Origin: Zoogloea sp041914405
GTDB taxonomy: Bacteria; Pseudomonadota; Gammaproteobacteria; Burkholderiales; Rhodocyclaceae
Assembly: GCF_041914405.1 (NCBI RefSeq)
Contig: NZ_JAYSDK010000010.1
Location: forward strand, 1-64,000
DNA length: 64,000 nt
Reading direction: 5' to 3'
Of this stretch, positions 17,821 through 26,219 are shown one piece after another. Each line of letters opens with the position of its first letter. The first letter of the stretch is position 1. The position numbers and the translations under genes are program-made. The notes under the pieces were generated by a model. It saw nothing but the letters and a program-made list of their open reading frames with translations. It was not told the origin of the DNA and searched no databases.

Positions 17821-18279
17821 TCAGGCCAGCGCCTTGGCGGCTTCATGGATGGCCGCGCGGATCCGCACGTAGGTGGCGCAGCGGCACAGGTTGCCGGCCA
17901 TCGCAGCGTCAATGTCGGCGTCGGTGGGGTTCTTCTTGGTCTTCAGCAGGCCCACGGCGCTCATGATCTGGCCGGACTGGCAGTAACCGCACTGCACCAC
18001 GTCGAGCTTGCGCCAGGCCTCCTGCACCGCCTTGCCGACGCGGGAGTTGTCGACGGCCTCGATGGTGGTGATCTTCTTGCCTGCCACGCTGGACACCGGC
18101 GTGATGCAGGAGCGGGTCGGCTGACCATCCACATGTACGGTACAGGCGCCGCACAGGCCGGCGCCGCAGCCAAACTTGGTGCCGGTGAGGAGGAGCGAAT
18201 CGCGCAGTGTCCACAACAGCGGGGTGTCGGGGTCGACATCGGCGCGCTGGGGCTTGCCGTTCACATTGAGCTGGATCAT
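17821..18279 (-). CDS. 2Fe-2S small subunit of the molybdenum hydroxylase (IorA-like)
   Basis: 152 residues with both [2Fe-2S] clusters of the family: the plant-ferredoxin-type motif GCGAGLCGACTVHVDG and the helical motif CGYCQSGQIMS with CRCATY. The order MIQLNVNGKP...LLWTLRD is standard. It relays electrons from the molybdenum site of the IorB-like subunit to an external acceptor. It has no signal peptide of its own, consistent with co-export by the partner's Tat signal. First gene of the operon; an AraC-type regulator gene diverges from it across 276 bases. Confidence 0.96.
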   Translation of the reverse strand: MIQLNVNGKPQRADVDPDTPLLWTLRDSLLLTGTKFGCGAGLCGACTVHVDGQPTRSCITPVSSVAGKKITTIEAVDNSRVGKAVQEAWRKLDVVQCGYCQSGQIMSAVGLLKTKKNPTDADIDAAMAGNLCRCATYVRIRAAIHEAAKALA

Positions 18280-18322
18280 GGTCTATCTCCGTGGGGTTGC
18301 CGGATTGTTCTGTGTTCAGGAT

Positions 18323-18346
18323 GAGGGCGAACGGATTCGCCTACAG
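18323..18346. repeat. Near-palindromic intergenic repeat, copy B1
   Basis: GAGGGCGAACGGATTCGCCTAC: core GGCGAA-cgga-TTCGCC is a perfect inverted repeat. Paired with a second copy 15 bases further on. Confidence 0.65.
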
Positions 18347-18360
18347 GCCTCGATTGACAT

Positions 18361-18384
18361 GGCGAGGGCGAATAAATTCGCCTC
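18361..18384. repeat. Near-palindromic intergenic repeat, copy B2
   Basis: GGCGAGGGCGAATAAATTCGCCTCC: core GGCGAAT-aa-ATTCGCC is a perfect inverted repeat. Second member of a pair, like the copies at 19491/19545 and 37252/37296. Confidence 0.65.
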
Positions 18385-18555
18385 CAAGTTCATCGGGAGT
18401 CCCGCCACCATGGACCAAAATGTAGCCCAGCCTCATCCGGAAGGCATTGCAGGATCCTGTGAGATTTTTGCCTAATCCTCCAGAATAGTGTCTCAACAGC
18501 TGCACACCCTCGCGTAAGACGATACCCTCGGCATCCTGGGCAGGAGGACCAAACC

Positions 18556-19476
18556 ATGACCGAATCAGGCGTTTCCACTCAAGCGGCACCCTTTGCACTC
18601 GACGCTGCGCGTCTCGAACTGGCCGGGTTGATTGAACGATATTGCACCATGGACGGCCCCAATCCGACACCGATCGAGGGACTCAGCCTATTCCGGGCCT
18701 CCAGCACCAGCACACCCATCTGCGCTGTCTATCGCTCCGTGCTGGCGGTGGCGGCCCAGGGCACCAAGCGCCTGAGCCTTGCCGACGAAGCCTTCCAGTA
18801 CGACAGCCAGCATTACCTGATCACCTCGGTGGATCTGCCGGTGATCGGCCAGATCACCGAAGCCTCACCCGAACGTCCCTATCTGTGCGCGGTGTTCGAC
18901 ATGGACCCCCGCAAGATCGCCGAGCTGGCCGGCACCATGCAGCTGGCACCGCTGCCGCCGGGGGCCGGCGCGCTCGGCCTCGGCGTCAGCCCGCTCACCA
19001 CGCCGGTGATGGACGCCTTCCTGCGCCTGGTACGCCTGCTCGACACGCCGGACGACATCCCGGTGCTGGCCCCGCTGCGCGAACAGGAACTGCTCTACCG
19101 CCTGCTCACCGGCGCCCAGGGCCAGCGCCTGCGCAGCATCGCCGCCACCGACAGCCAGGGCCACCGCACCGCCCGCGCCATCGACTGGATCAAGGGCAAC
19201 TTCGACCAGCCTCTATCCATCGACGCGCTGGCCGACGCGGTCAACATGAGCAAATCGTCCCTGCACCACCACTTCAAGGCACTCACTGCGATGAGTCCGC
19301 TGCAGTACCAGAAGCAGATTCGCCTGCAGGAAGCCCGCAAGATGATGCTCACCGAGGCTATCGACGCCGCCACCGTGGCGCGCCGCGTCGGTTACGAGAG
19401 CCCGTCCCAGTTCAGCCGCGAATACCGCCGCCTGTTCGGCGCCCCACCGCTGCGGGACATCGCGCGGATGCGCTGA
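18556..19476 (+). CDS. AraC-family transcriptional regulator (AraC_N type)
   Basis: 306 residues. The N-terminal half (GLSLFRASSTSTPICAVYRSVLAVAAQGTK) matches the AraC_N sensor domain found with this regulator subfamily; the C-terminal half has two helix-turn-helix motifs (IDALADAVNMSKSSLHHHFKALTAMSPLQYQ and TVARRVGYESPSQFSREYRRLFG). It is divergent from the molybdenum hydroxylase operon, so it plausibly controls that operon in response to the enzyme's substrate or a related aldehyde. Start ATG 18556 is preceded by GCAGGAGG at about 9 bases. Confidence 0.93.
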   Translation: MTESGVSTQAAPFALDAARLELAGLIERYCTMDGPNPTPIEGLSLFRASSTSTPICAVYRSVLAVAAQGTKRLSLADEAFQYDSQHYLITSVDLPVIGQITEASPERPYLCAVFDMDPRKIAELAGTMQLAPLPPGAGALGLGVSPLTTPVMDAFLRLVRLLDTPDDIPVLAPLREQELLYRLLTGAQGQRLRSIAATDSQGHRTARAIDWIKGNFDQPLSIDALADAVNMSKSSLHHHFKALTAMSPLQYQKQIRLQEARKMMLTEAIDAATVARRVGYESPSQFSREYRRLFGAPPLRDIARMR

Positions 19477-19490
19477 ATCCACCGGGGTCT

Positions 19491-19516
19491 GTGGGGGCGA
19501 ATTCATTCGCCCCCAC
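19491..19516. repeat. Near-palindromic intergenic repeat, copy C1
   Basis: GTGGGGGCGAATTCATTCGCCCCCAC, a 26-base near-perfect palindrome identical to the copy at 33943-33968. It lies between the convergent AraC-type and DUF2252 genes and could fold as a terminator-like hairpin, but identity between distant copies indicates a repeat family. Confidence 0.85.
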
Positions 19517-19544
19517 GGCCACCTGGAACGGAGGAGGACTACGC

Positions 19545-19572
19545 ACAGGGGTGAATCAATCCGCCCCTACAG
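19545..19572. repeat. Near-palindromic intergenic repeat, copy C2
   Basis: ACAGGGGTGAATCAATCCGCCCCTAC: a diverged copy with intact outer arms (AGGGG/CCCCT). It overlaps the last codons and stop of the DUF2252 gene, so the repeat has contributed the C-terminal residues of that protein. Confidence 0.6.
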
Positions 19573-20764
19573 GAAACGCCCCGTCATCATAGGCTTCACA
19601 GTACGTCTTCCAGTCCTTGCGCAGCCGGTCACTGCATTCGTCGGCGGCGGCCAGCAGTGCCTTGCGCCACTTGCCGGCGCCGAAATCGATAAGCGCATCG
19701 GCAATCGCCGAGCCGCTGCGCCCACTGCTGCGCAATTGGGCACTGGCGACGATGGCGCCCATCGTACCGACGACGCCGCGGATCGCATCGAACCCGGAGC
19801 GGGACTCTTCAAGCACCACCCGGTCCTCGGTCGGCTGCAGGCCACGCAGGATGTAGGAGCGCTTGCCCATTTTGACTGGCTGCAGGAAGGCCATCGACAC
19901 CGCCTGCATGCGCCGTTGCACCGTCACGACCCGCGCCGCCTCGGATTTCCAGGCCGGTTGCGGCGTCTTCAGATAAGGCACCAGCGACGAGGGCAGCGCC
20001 TCCTTCAGATCAACCAGGTAGTTGCCGTCCGGCGAGCCCTTGCCGCGGACCAGGATCACGAAGCGATCCACACCCAGGCTGCCGTTTCCGGCAATCCGCC
20101 GGGCCACGTCGAGGACCTCGTAGAAGTGCGGATCGGCCTGGGACTCGGCCAGTTCACCGATCAGTTTCGTTACCTTGTCGCGCTGCTTGTCGGTAACCGG
20201 CAGCGCCTTGCCGTTATCCAGGCGCAGGTGGCGACGCTTGCCCTTGAGCTCCGTCCGGCCGTCCAAAAAGGCCGGGCGCAGTCGCCCGTGCAAGCCATCG
20301 AGGAGATGGCGGACCAGGCCGCTGGCGGTGTCCCGCTCAACCCAGCCGGCCTTGCCGGCAACCAGCGTGGCCCGATAGGCGTCGAGGAATTCGTCGCACA
20401 GTTCACCGGCCTGCTTCTTCTTCACCTCCATCGCCGCAGCGCCGATCTGCAGGCTGGTCAGGAAGCGCACCAGATCCCAGCTGGCCGGCGCCAGCGCGGA
20501 CTCATCGAAATCATTAAGATCGAAATAGACCAGCCGGTTGTCGCCCTTGTAGCTGCCGAAGTTCTGCAGATGCAGGTCGCCGCAGCTCCACACCGGCGGC
20601 GCGCTGGAAAACAGCGGGGAATCCGGCAGGCGCCGGTAGAACAGGTGGCAGGTGCCGCGCAGGAAGACGAAGGCGCTCGCCCGCATGTTGCGGTACTTGA
20701 GCACCAGGCGGTCCGGATCGCGGCCGGCATTGAAGCCCAAGATCTGTTCAACGACGTCGCTCAT
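19556..20764 (-). CDS. DUF2252-family protein
   Basis: About 402 residues of the DUF2252 family (COG4320), which has a protein-kinase-like/aminoglycoside-phosphotransferase-like appearance: SPPVWSCGDLHLQNFGSYKGD resembles the HGDLHxxN catalytic loop, followed by VYFDLNDFDES resembling the DFD metal-binding motif. True catalytic activity is unknown. ATG 20764 is chosen because AGGAAGG lies 9 bases upstream; the frame continues 17 codons further but without a site. The stop lies within repeat copy C2. The small exported-protein gene lies upstream in the same direction. Confidence 0.88.
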   Translation of the reverse strand: MSDVVEQILGFNAGRDPDRLVLKYRNMRASAFVFLRGTCHLFYRRLPDSPLFSSAPPVWSCGDLHLQNFGSYKGDNRLVYFDLNDFDESALAPASWDLVRFLTSLQIGAAAMEVKKKQAGELCDEFLDAYRATLVAGKAGWVERDTASGLVRHLLDGLHGRLRPAFLDGRTELKGKRRHLRLDNGKALPVTDKQRDKVTKLIGELAESQADPHFYEVLDVARRIAGNGSLGVDRFVILVRGKGSPDGNYLVDLKEALPSSLVPYLKTPQPAWKSEAARVVTVQRRMQAVSMAFLQPVKMGKRSYILRGLQPTEDRVVLEESRSGFDAIRGVVGTMGAIVASAQLRSSGRSGSAIADALIDFGAGKWRKALLAAADECSDRLRKDWKTYCEAYDDGAFPVGAD

Positions 20765-20817
20765 ATCCGTATAACCTTCCTGTTCATCGAATCGTGCCAA
20801 GCATACGCCCGCCACCC

Positions 20818-21282
20818 CTAGTGGCGATGCCCGTCGTCGGGCATCTCGCGGGGCTGGCGTACAGACGGCGATTTCTCCATCAGCTTCATACGGGCGATGC
20901 GAACCTCACAGTCGCCGGGCACCGTCGCGCACAGACTGGCGTCATCGATGCGCAGCTTCTTCTGCGTGGCACGGAAGCGCTGCAGGAAGGCCGATGCAGT
21001 GTCCTGCGCGCCGCGCATGCCGAGGCGCGCCGAATTGAGTGCGCCGACGAAACCGAAATACTCGATGCCCAGGCGTCGCGGCCCGGCCTTCTTCTCCTCG
21101 GCGAGCAGCCCCGTCAGGCAGGCTTCGTAGGCAAAGGTGTCATGGTGGATCAACCGGTAGCAGCGACCCTGGGCATCCAGCGCGGCCTCGGCAATCCTGC
21201 CCGGCAGTGCAGGATCCGGGGCGCCGGCGATGGCAGCAGGCAAGCCTAGTGCCAGCAGGAAGGCAAGCAAATGTCTCAGCAC
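20818..21282 (-). CDS. Small exported protein of unknown function
   Basis: 154 residues starting with GTG (GGGAG about 8 bases upstream). A signal peptide MLRHLLAFLLALGLPAAIAG is followed by a soluble helical domain with three or four Cys (RCYRLI, EACLTG, LCATVPGDCEV), suggesting disulfide bonds in the periplasm. The C-terminus is charged and His-rich (DDGHRH). I recognise no family. It lies between the 5'-nucleotidase gene and the DUF2252 gene, but a terminator-like hairpin (21305-21327) separates it from the nucleotidase. Confidence 0.65.
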   Translation of the reverse strand: MLRHLLAFLLALGLPAAIAGAPDPALPGRIAEAALDAQGRCYRLIHHDTFAYEACLTGLLAEEKKAGPRRLGIEYFGFVGALNSARLGMRGAQDTASAFLQRFRATQKKLRIDDASLCATVPGDCEVRIARMKLMEKSPSVRQPREMPDDGHRH

Positions 21283-21295
21283 GGAATCACTCCCT

Positions 21296-21327
21296 CAAAA
21301 CAAGCCGGGGCGACAACGCCGCCCCGG
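21296..21327 (-). terminator. Rho-independent terminator after the 5'-nucleotidase gene
   Basis: On the minus strand CCGGGGCG, a 7-base loop, CGCCCCGG, followed by CTTGTTTTGAG. The GC-rich 8-bp stem and T-rich tail lie 44 bases downstream of the nucleotidase stop. Confidence 0.7.
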
Positions 21328-21370
21328 TCGAAAAGGCCGGTACGCTGCCGGCTCCACAAGATGCTTGTTA

Positions 21371-23173
21371 TTAATTCAGGCGGGTGACGCGCGGCGCCGG
21401 CGGCGCCAGGTTGAGGTTCTTCTTCATGAAACCGACGAAGGCGTCGATGTCGATGACGCCACTGCTGGTGATGTTGGTGCCGCTGGTGGTGACCACCGAG
21501 AAGTTGTCGCCCGGCCCCGGGGCCATGAAGCTGTTCAGGGTGACCCGGTAGGTCTTGCTCATGTCCATCGCCACGCCGTTGAGCTTGAGGGAACCAGCCA
21601 CCACCCGATTGCCGCTGCCAACCGCGGCACCGGCCGGCTTGGAGGCATCCCAGGTGTAGCTGAAGGTGCTGCTCGGCTGGAGCATGCGGCCGCAACCGTT
21701 GGCGCCGGTCTTGGCGGAACAGTTGGGGGCTTCCCATTGCTGCTCCAGCAGGCGGACGATCTGCGCGCCGGTCAGATCCACGGTGGCCAGCGTGTTACCG
21801 AAGGGCGCCACGGTGAGCAGATCACCGTAAGTCACAGCACCGCCGTTCTTGTAGATCAGGTCGGCACGCACGCCGCCCGGATTGATGAAGGCGATGTCGG
21901 CCTGCGGCCCGCCCGACAAGTACACGTCGGCCATCACGTCGCCCATCGGGCCTTCGGCGGTTTCGTCTCGGGTGGGGGTGGCGGTATTGGAGAGCAGGGC
22001 CCGCTTGATGTCGGCGGTGATCGAGCCCACCACCTGGTTCTTCAGCGTGGCCGCGAGACTGACGTAGGACTGCACCGCCGCGTCGATGGCTGCATCCTTG
22101 GCAAGGATCGCGTAACCCGCCGGCGCCGTGATGTTGAGATCGTTGATGACCGGCACGGTGTTAGCCGCCACGCTGGTGACGCCCGTGCCCGGCACGATGG
22201 TCAGGTTGATGTCGGTGACCGCGCTGCCGTAGAAACCGGTGGAGGTCAGCAGCTTGCCGTTGCGCTTGCAGACGTACTCCTGGTGCGTGTGGCCACTGAC
22301 CACCACATCCACGTCCTTGCCGAGGGCATCGACGACGGGAAGGATGTCGCCTGACAGGTTCGGACAGCTCTGGTCGTTGAGGGTGGACGCCGTGGTCTGG
22401 CCGCCCTGATGGATCAGCACCACCACCGCATCGACGCCGTCCTTCTTGAGCTGGGCGGCATAGCTGTTGATGGTGCTCGCCTCGTCGAGGAAGTTCAGGC
22501 CGGCGACGCCGGTAGAAGTCACCACTGCCGGCGTGCCCTTCAGGGTCAGACCGATGAAGCCTACCGAGGCCTTGCCGAACTTCTTCACATAGGTCGCCGG
22601 GAACAGGGTCTTGCCGCTGGCGGTATCCACCACGTTGGCAGACAGCCACTTGTAGCTGGCGCCCGGGAAAACGCCGCCGTTGATACAGGTGTCCTTGCCG
22701 ACGGTGCCGCCGACGTAGCAGCCGCCGTTCTGCAGGCGCTGCAGCTCGCCCTTGCCGTGGTCGAACTCGTGATTGCCAACCGAAGTCACTTCGAGGCCGA
22801 TCTTATTGAGGATGTCCACGGTGGCTTCGTCGTGAGTCAGCGTGGACGTGACCGGCGAGGCGCCTACCATGTCGCCGGCGCCGACGACGATGGTGTTGGC
22901 GTTGCTGGCTCTCAGCTGCTTGATCAGCGTCGCCAGGTAGGCCGCGCCGCCTGTGCGGACGGTGGTGCCGGCGGCATTGGCCGGATCCTTCAGCACGACG
23001 GAGCCACCGTTGTTGGCGGCTGGCACTTCGATGTTGCCGTGGAAATCGTTCATGGCGATCACCTTGACGGTGACCGGATCGGGTGGATTGCTGGAACTGC
23101 CGCCACAGGCCGCCAGCGCCAGCATGGAACTGGCCGCCAGCCAGGCAGCCAGTTTCTTGACAGGGAATTGCAT
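21371..23173 (-). CDS. 5'-nucleotidase/UshA-type metallophosphatase lipoprotein
   Basis: 600 residues. A lipoprotein signal with lipobox LAAC is followed by GGSSSNPP linker. The metallophosphatase domain has NDFHGNIE, GAGDMVGASP and GNHEFDHG, and later HQGG and SGHTHQEY, the complete dinuclear-metal signature set. The C-terminal 5_nucleotid_C domain starts about residue 380 and contains ADIAFINPGGVRADL. It hydrolyses extracellular nucleotides or sugar-nucleotides in the periplasm or at the membrane surface, typically for phosphate and nucleoside scavenging. Upstream is FeoB, separately promoted as far as can be seen. Shorter linker and lipoprotein anchor distinguish it from soluble E. coli UshA. 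Confidence 0.93.
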   Translation of the reverse strand: MQFPVKKLAAWLAASSMLALAACGGSSSNPPDPVTVKVIAMNDFHGNIEVPAANNGGSVVLKDPANAAGTTVRTGGAAYLATLIKQLRASNANTIVVGAGDMVGASPVTSTLTHDEATVDILNKIGLEVTSVGNHEFDHGKGELQRLQNGGCYVGGTVGKDTCINGGVFPGASYKWLSANVVDTASGKTLFPATYVKKFGKASVGFIGLTLKGTPAVVTSTGVAGLNFLDEASTINSYAAQLKKDGVDAVVVLIHQGGQTTASTLNDQSCPNLSGDILPVVDALGKDVDVVVSGHTHQEYVCKRNGKLLTSTGFYGSAVTDINLTIVPGTGVTSVAANTVPVINDLNITAPAGYAILAKDAAIDAAVQSYVSLAATLKNQVVGSITADIKRALLSNTATPTRDETAEGPMGDVMADVYLSGGPQADIAFINPGGVRADLIYKNGGAVTYGDLLTVAPFGNTLATVDLTGAQIVRLLEQQWEAPNCSAKTGANGCGRMLQPSSTFSYTWDASKPAGAAVGSGNRVVAGSLKLNGVAMDMSKTYRVTLNSFMAPGPGDNFSVVTTSGTNITSSGVIDIDAFVGFMKKNLNLAPPAPRVTRLN

Positions 23174-23257
23174 CGGTCTTCCTCGGAAGGTCAGGGGTCA
23201 GCCGTAACCTTGCCGAAGGAATATGACCTACCGATTAAGAGAACCTATTTCGGGTTT

Positions 23258-25279
23258 TCAGAGCAGCCAGTTCACCGCTTCCAGGCCGACCCGGCACAGG
23301 AAGGCGATGCCCAGCGCCAGCGCCACGGACAGGCCGATGGAGAACAACGCATCACGCCGGCCGATGGTCTTCAGCATCACTGCAAAGGTGGACACGCAGG
23401 GCACGTAGAAGGTCAGGAAGACCAGGAAGGTGGCGATCTGCACCCAGTCGAGCAGCGGCGCGATGTCCTGGGTGCCGAGGGCCTGGTAGACCATCAGCAG
23501 GGACAGCTCCTTGCGCAGCACACCGAACAGGATCGGCACACCGAGAGCCACCGGCAGGCCGAGCCACCAGTGGGTGACGGGAAGCAGCAACGTGTTGACC
23601 ACCGCGTCGGCACCGAAGTGGGCCAGCAGCGCCAGCACCACGCTCCCCAATACCAGCAGTGGCGTGACGATGGTCAGGATGTCGCTGGTGCGCTCCCAAG
23701 TGATCGTCAGCAGGCGCCGCCACTGGGGCAAAGCATAGGGCGGAATGGCCTGGATCATGCCCGGGCTGGCCTGCACATAGCGACGGGTCAACAGCTTGCC
23801 GGACACCGCGATGATCATCATGGTCAGCAGGAAGATGCCAAGCACCCCTTCCCAACCCAGATATTTCCCGCCGATCGCCAGCACGATGGCCGAGCGCGCC
23901 GAGCACGGCACGAAGGTGATCAGCAGCGACGCGACGATACGTTCCCGCCCCGACGAGGTGGCTGCCACCGCCGACAGGGCCGGTACATTGCAACCGAGCC
24001 CGAGCAGGAAGGGCACCGCCACACCGCCGTGCAGGCCGATGCGGTGGAAGCCCCGGTCCACCACGAAGGCGACCCGGTGCATGATGCCGGACTCCTCCAG
24101 GCTCACCAGCAGCAGCACCAATGGCAGCATGTAGGGCACCACGATACCGACCAGGCCGACCAGGCCGTCGGCAACCGCCCGGCCGACCACGCCGAGGGTG
24201 GTATCCGGCTCCCACTCGCCAACCCACGCCGCCAACGGTGCCGAAGTGATCGAGTCGAGGGTCGTGCTGACCTCGAAGACCATGAACAGCACCAGCGCGA
24301 ACACCGCCAGCGTGCCGATGAAGCCCCACTGGGGATGCAGGAAGATCCGGTCCAGCGCCCGCTTCCAGCCGGCCTTCTCAGCAGCGTGGCCGAGGCGGGT
24401 GACCTGCTCATGCAGGGCCGCGGCGCGGTAGTGGCGGTCGGCAAACAGTTCCTCGGCCAGCGGGCGCGGCAGATGCCGCGCGGCTTCGGCGCGAGCCTCC
24501 GCAATGGCCGGCAGCAGCCCCGGGAACAGGCGCGCCATCTCGGCAGTGAAGTAGGTGTTGTCCTTGGCGAGCTGAGTCAGCAGCAGCGAACGCGGCACCG
24601 GAAAAGCCGCTTCGACCTCCGGCTTATCGAGAATCGCATTGAGCCCGGCCAATGCCTTGACCAGATGAGGCCCGGGCAGTTGCGGCAGCGGGCAGGTCTT
24701 GCTACGTACCGCATTGAGCGCCGCTTCGAACAGCGTGGTAATGCCCTTGCCCATGTGCGCAACGGTGGGCACGACGGGAACGCCGAGTTCGGCGGAAAGG
24801 GCTTCCACGTTGATGTAGATGCCGCGCTCGCGCGCTTCATCGAGGCGATTGAGGGCGATCACCAGCGGCTTGCCGAGCTGGCACAGCTCCTGGGCGAGCG
24901 CCAGGTTGGGCTCCAGCGCGGTGGCGTCGACCACCTGGATCAACACGTCGGGGGCCTTGAAGCCGCCTTGGCCCGGTTCGCCGCGCAGCAGTGCCATCAG
25001 CAGCAAGCGGTCGGCGTCGTCGAGATCGTGCAGCGTGCGCAACGGCGGTAGATCCACCAGGGAAGCCTGCTCCAGGCCGACATTCACCTGGCAGGCATCG
25101 AAACCGAGAGCGCTGCCGTCGAGCCGGCCGGACTCGACCGCAGTGCTGGAGGCTGCCTGGAAAATCGTGCTCTTGCCGGTGTGGGCCAGGCCGACCAGCG
25201 CAACCTGCGGCCGGCGGGCTCCGCGCAGCAGCTTGGTCGGCAGGGCGATGGTGGCAACTGCGGGGGCAGCGGCGTTCAT
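23258..25279 (-). CDS. feoB: FeoB-like ferrous iron transporter with altered G3 motif
   Basis: About 673 residues. The G-domain has G1 GLAHTGKST (residues 30-38) and G4 NRLD (144-147); the usual G3 DLPG reads DLPP (76-79). The membrane part keeps the two conserved FeoB gate regions GLGCNVPALSAV / FVPCSARSAIV and the late VPCVSTFAVM with their Cys residues. It imports Fe2+ across the inner membrane. No feoA or feoC is adjacent, unlike typical operons. ATG 25279 follows GGGGAGGG at 7 bases; a TTG two codons upstream is less likely. A Fur-box-like sequence lies about 120 bases upstream. The G3 change may alter GTP hydrolysis. Confidence 0.88.
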   Translation of the reverse strand: MNAAAPAVATIALPTKLLRGARRPQVALVGLAHTGKSTIFQAASSTAVESGRLDGSALGFDACQVNVGLEQASLVDLPPLRTLHDLDDADRLLLMALLRGEPGQGGFKAPDVLIQVVDATALEPNLALAQELCQLGKPLVIALNRLDEARERGIYINVEALSAELGVPVVPTVAHMGKGITTLFEAALNAVRSKTCPLPQLPGPHLVKALAGLNAILDKPEVEAAFPVPRSLLLTQLAKDNTYFTAEMARLFPGLLPAIAEARAEAARHLPRPLAEELFADRHYRAAALHEQVTRLGHAAEKAGWKRALDRIFLHPQWGFIGTLAVFALVLFMVFEVSTTLDSITSAPLAAWVGEWEPDTTLGVVGRAVADGLVGLVGIVVPYMLPLVLLLVSLEESGIMHRVAFVVDRGFHRIGLHGGVAVPFLLGLGCNVPALSAVAATSSGRERIVASLLITFVPCSARSAIVLAIGGKYLGWEGVLGIFLLTMMIIAVSGKLLTRRYVQASPGMIQAIPPYALPQWRRLLTITWERTSDILTIVTPLLVLGSVVLALLAHFGADAVVNTLLLPVTHWWLGLPVALGVPILFGVLRKELSLLMVYQALGTQDIAPLLDWVQIATFLVFLTFYVPCVSTFAVMLKTIGRRDALFSIGLSVALALGIAFLCRVGLEAVNWLL

Positions 25280-25399
25280 GCGCAAGCCCTCCCCGTGGCT
25301 GGGGACCGGGCCGGCCCCGCCGGAGTGCGCTGCTGTCCTGGAGTACGAATCATCGGGAACCGCCGAATGCAGATCAGTTGCGCCGATTATAGGTACAAA

Positions 25400-25414
25400 T
25401 AAGAATTGTTCGCA
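25400..25414 (-). promoter_or_regulatory. Fur-box-like operator upstream of feoB
   Basis: TAAGAATTGTTCGCA (plus strand) matches the 7-1-7 Fur consensus TGAGAATnATTCTCA at 11 of 14 fixed positions. It is 121 bases upstream of the feoB ATG within an AT-rich patch, the expected place for iron-dependent repression by Fur. Confidence 0.55.
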
Positions 25415-25462
25415 AATGAATTCCCGGCAGCACCGGCACCGGGGTTTGCCCCACGTCAGCGC

Positions 25463-26110
25463 TCAGACGCGCAGGCCGGCGCGGGTCATCATCAGCAGGG
25501 CCTGGGCCCGGCTGGTCACCCCGAGGGAGCGCAGGATCGCCGACACATGAACCTTGACCGTCCCTTCCGACAGCCCGAGGAATTCGGCGATATCCCGGTT
25601 GGACTTACCCTGGGCCACCAACTCCAGCACGCGCCCCTGGGCGGCGGTCAGCTGGAAGCGTTCTGCGAAGGCCTGGCTGGCGCGCCGGTTGCGGTTGCCG
25701 TCATTGCCGCCGATGGCCGAATCCGGCGTGAACACACCGCCAGCCAGGATGGTCCGCACCGCCTCGATCAGCGTATTGCTGGGGCTGGCCTTGGAGACGA
25801 AGCCGGATGCCCCGGCCTTCATCGCCCGCTGCACCGACTCCCGGTCATCGAGGGCTGATACCACCAGCGCCGGCACGTCGGGAAAACGCTTGGCGATCAC
25901 GCCGAGCAGCGAGAAGCCGTTGATCTCCGGCAGCATCAGGTCAACCACCAGCAGGTCGCAGTTCGGATCGGCCTCCAGCAGGGCCAGCGCGTCGGTGGCG
26001 TTGCTGGCCTGTTCGCAGTGCACGTCCTCCGCCACCTGGGCGAGGGTCAGGGCCATCGCCTCGCGCACCAGCACGTGGTCTTCAATAATCAATATGCGTG
26101 TTTGCATCAT
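25463..26110 (-). CDS. NarL/FixJ-family response regulator
   Basis: About 215 residues. Receiver domain: IIEDH acidic pocket, phospho-acceptor Asp in LLVVDLMLPEINGFS (about residue 57), VVSALDD and the KASPS switch Lys. C-terminal LuxR helix-turn-helix: LTAAQGRVLELVAQGKSNRDIAEFLGLSEGTVKVHVSAILRSLG. Two adjacent ATGs (26110, 26107) and a GTG (26113) compete; none has a clear ribosome site. It is encoded divergently from the TonB receptor/binding protein/hybrid kinase operon and is the obvious output partner for that kinase. The repeat-free 110-base gap likely holds both promoters. Confidence 0.92.
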   Translation of the reverse strand: MMQTRILIIEDHVLVREAMALTLAQVAEDVHCEQASNATDALALLEADPNCDLLVVDLMLPEINGFSLLGVIAKRFPDVPALVVSALDDRESVQRAMKAGASGFVSKASPSNTLIEAVRTILAGGVFTPDSAIGGNDGNRNRRASQAFAERFQLTAAQGRVLELVAQGKSNRDIAEFLGLSEGTVKVHVSAILRSLGVTSRAQALLMMTRAGLRV

Positions 26111-26219
26111 CACAAATCGTTAAATTGGACGGCTGTCCGCAATCCGAACGAGTTTAGCCTACCCAGCGTGCAACAAAACGTAGAAAATCCGGCCTCCGGG
26201 CCGAAACGGCACGACGACC

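Larger units (their letters stand above)
18280..18555. other. Divergent promoter region with two repeat copies
   Basis: The gap between the molybdoenzyme operon and the AraC-type gene holds two copies of the GGGCGAAT...ATTCGCC repeat (18323-18346 and 18361-18384). Promoters for both directions should lie here but no strong consensus pair was recognised. Confidence 0.5.

Noticed and set aside
14444..17872. Open frame of 1142 codons on the plus strand
   Set aside because: It is antisense to the molybdoenzyme/XdhC/MobA genes, which have clear motifs. The reading is His/Arg/Gly-rich without domains, a usual artefact of high GC.
19491..19516. Palindrome considered as an ordinary rho-independent terminator
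   Set aside because: An identical sequence occurs 14 kb away between co-directional genes, and it lacks a T-tract; a repeat family explains it better, though it may still terminate transcription.
19491..19572. Repeated palindromes considered as a CRISPR array
   Set aside because: Copies are scattered over 22 kb in ones and twos, without regular spacers or cas genes.
22409..25051. Open frame of 880 codons on the plus strand
   Set aside because: Antisense to feoB and the 5'-nucleotidase, Gln/His/Arg-rich composition typical of GC-frame shadows.
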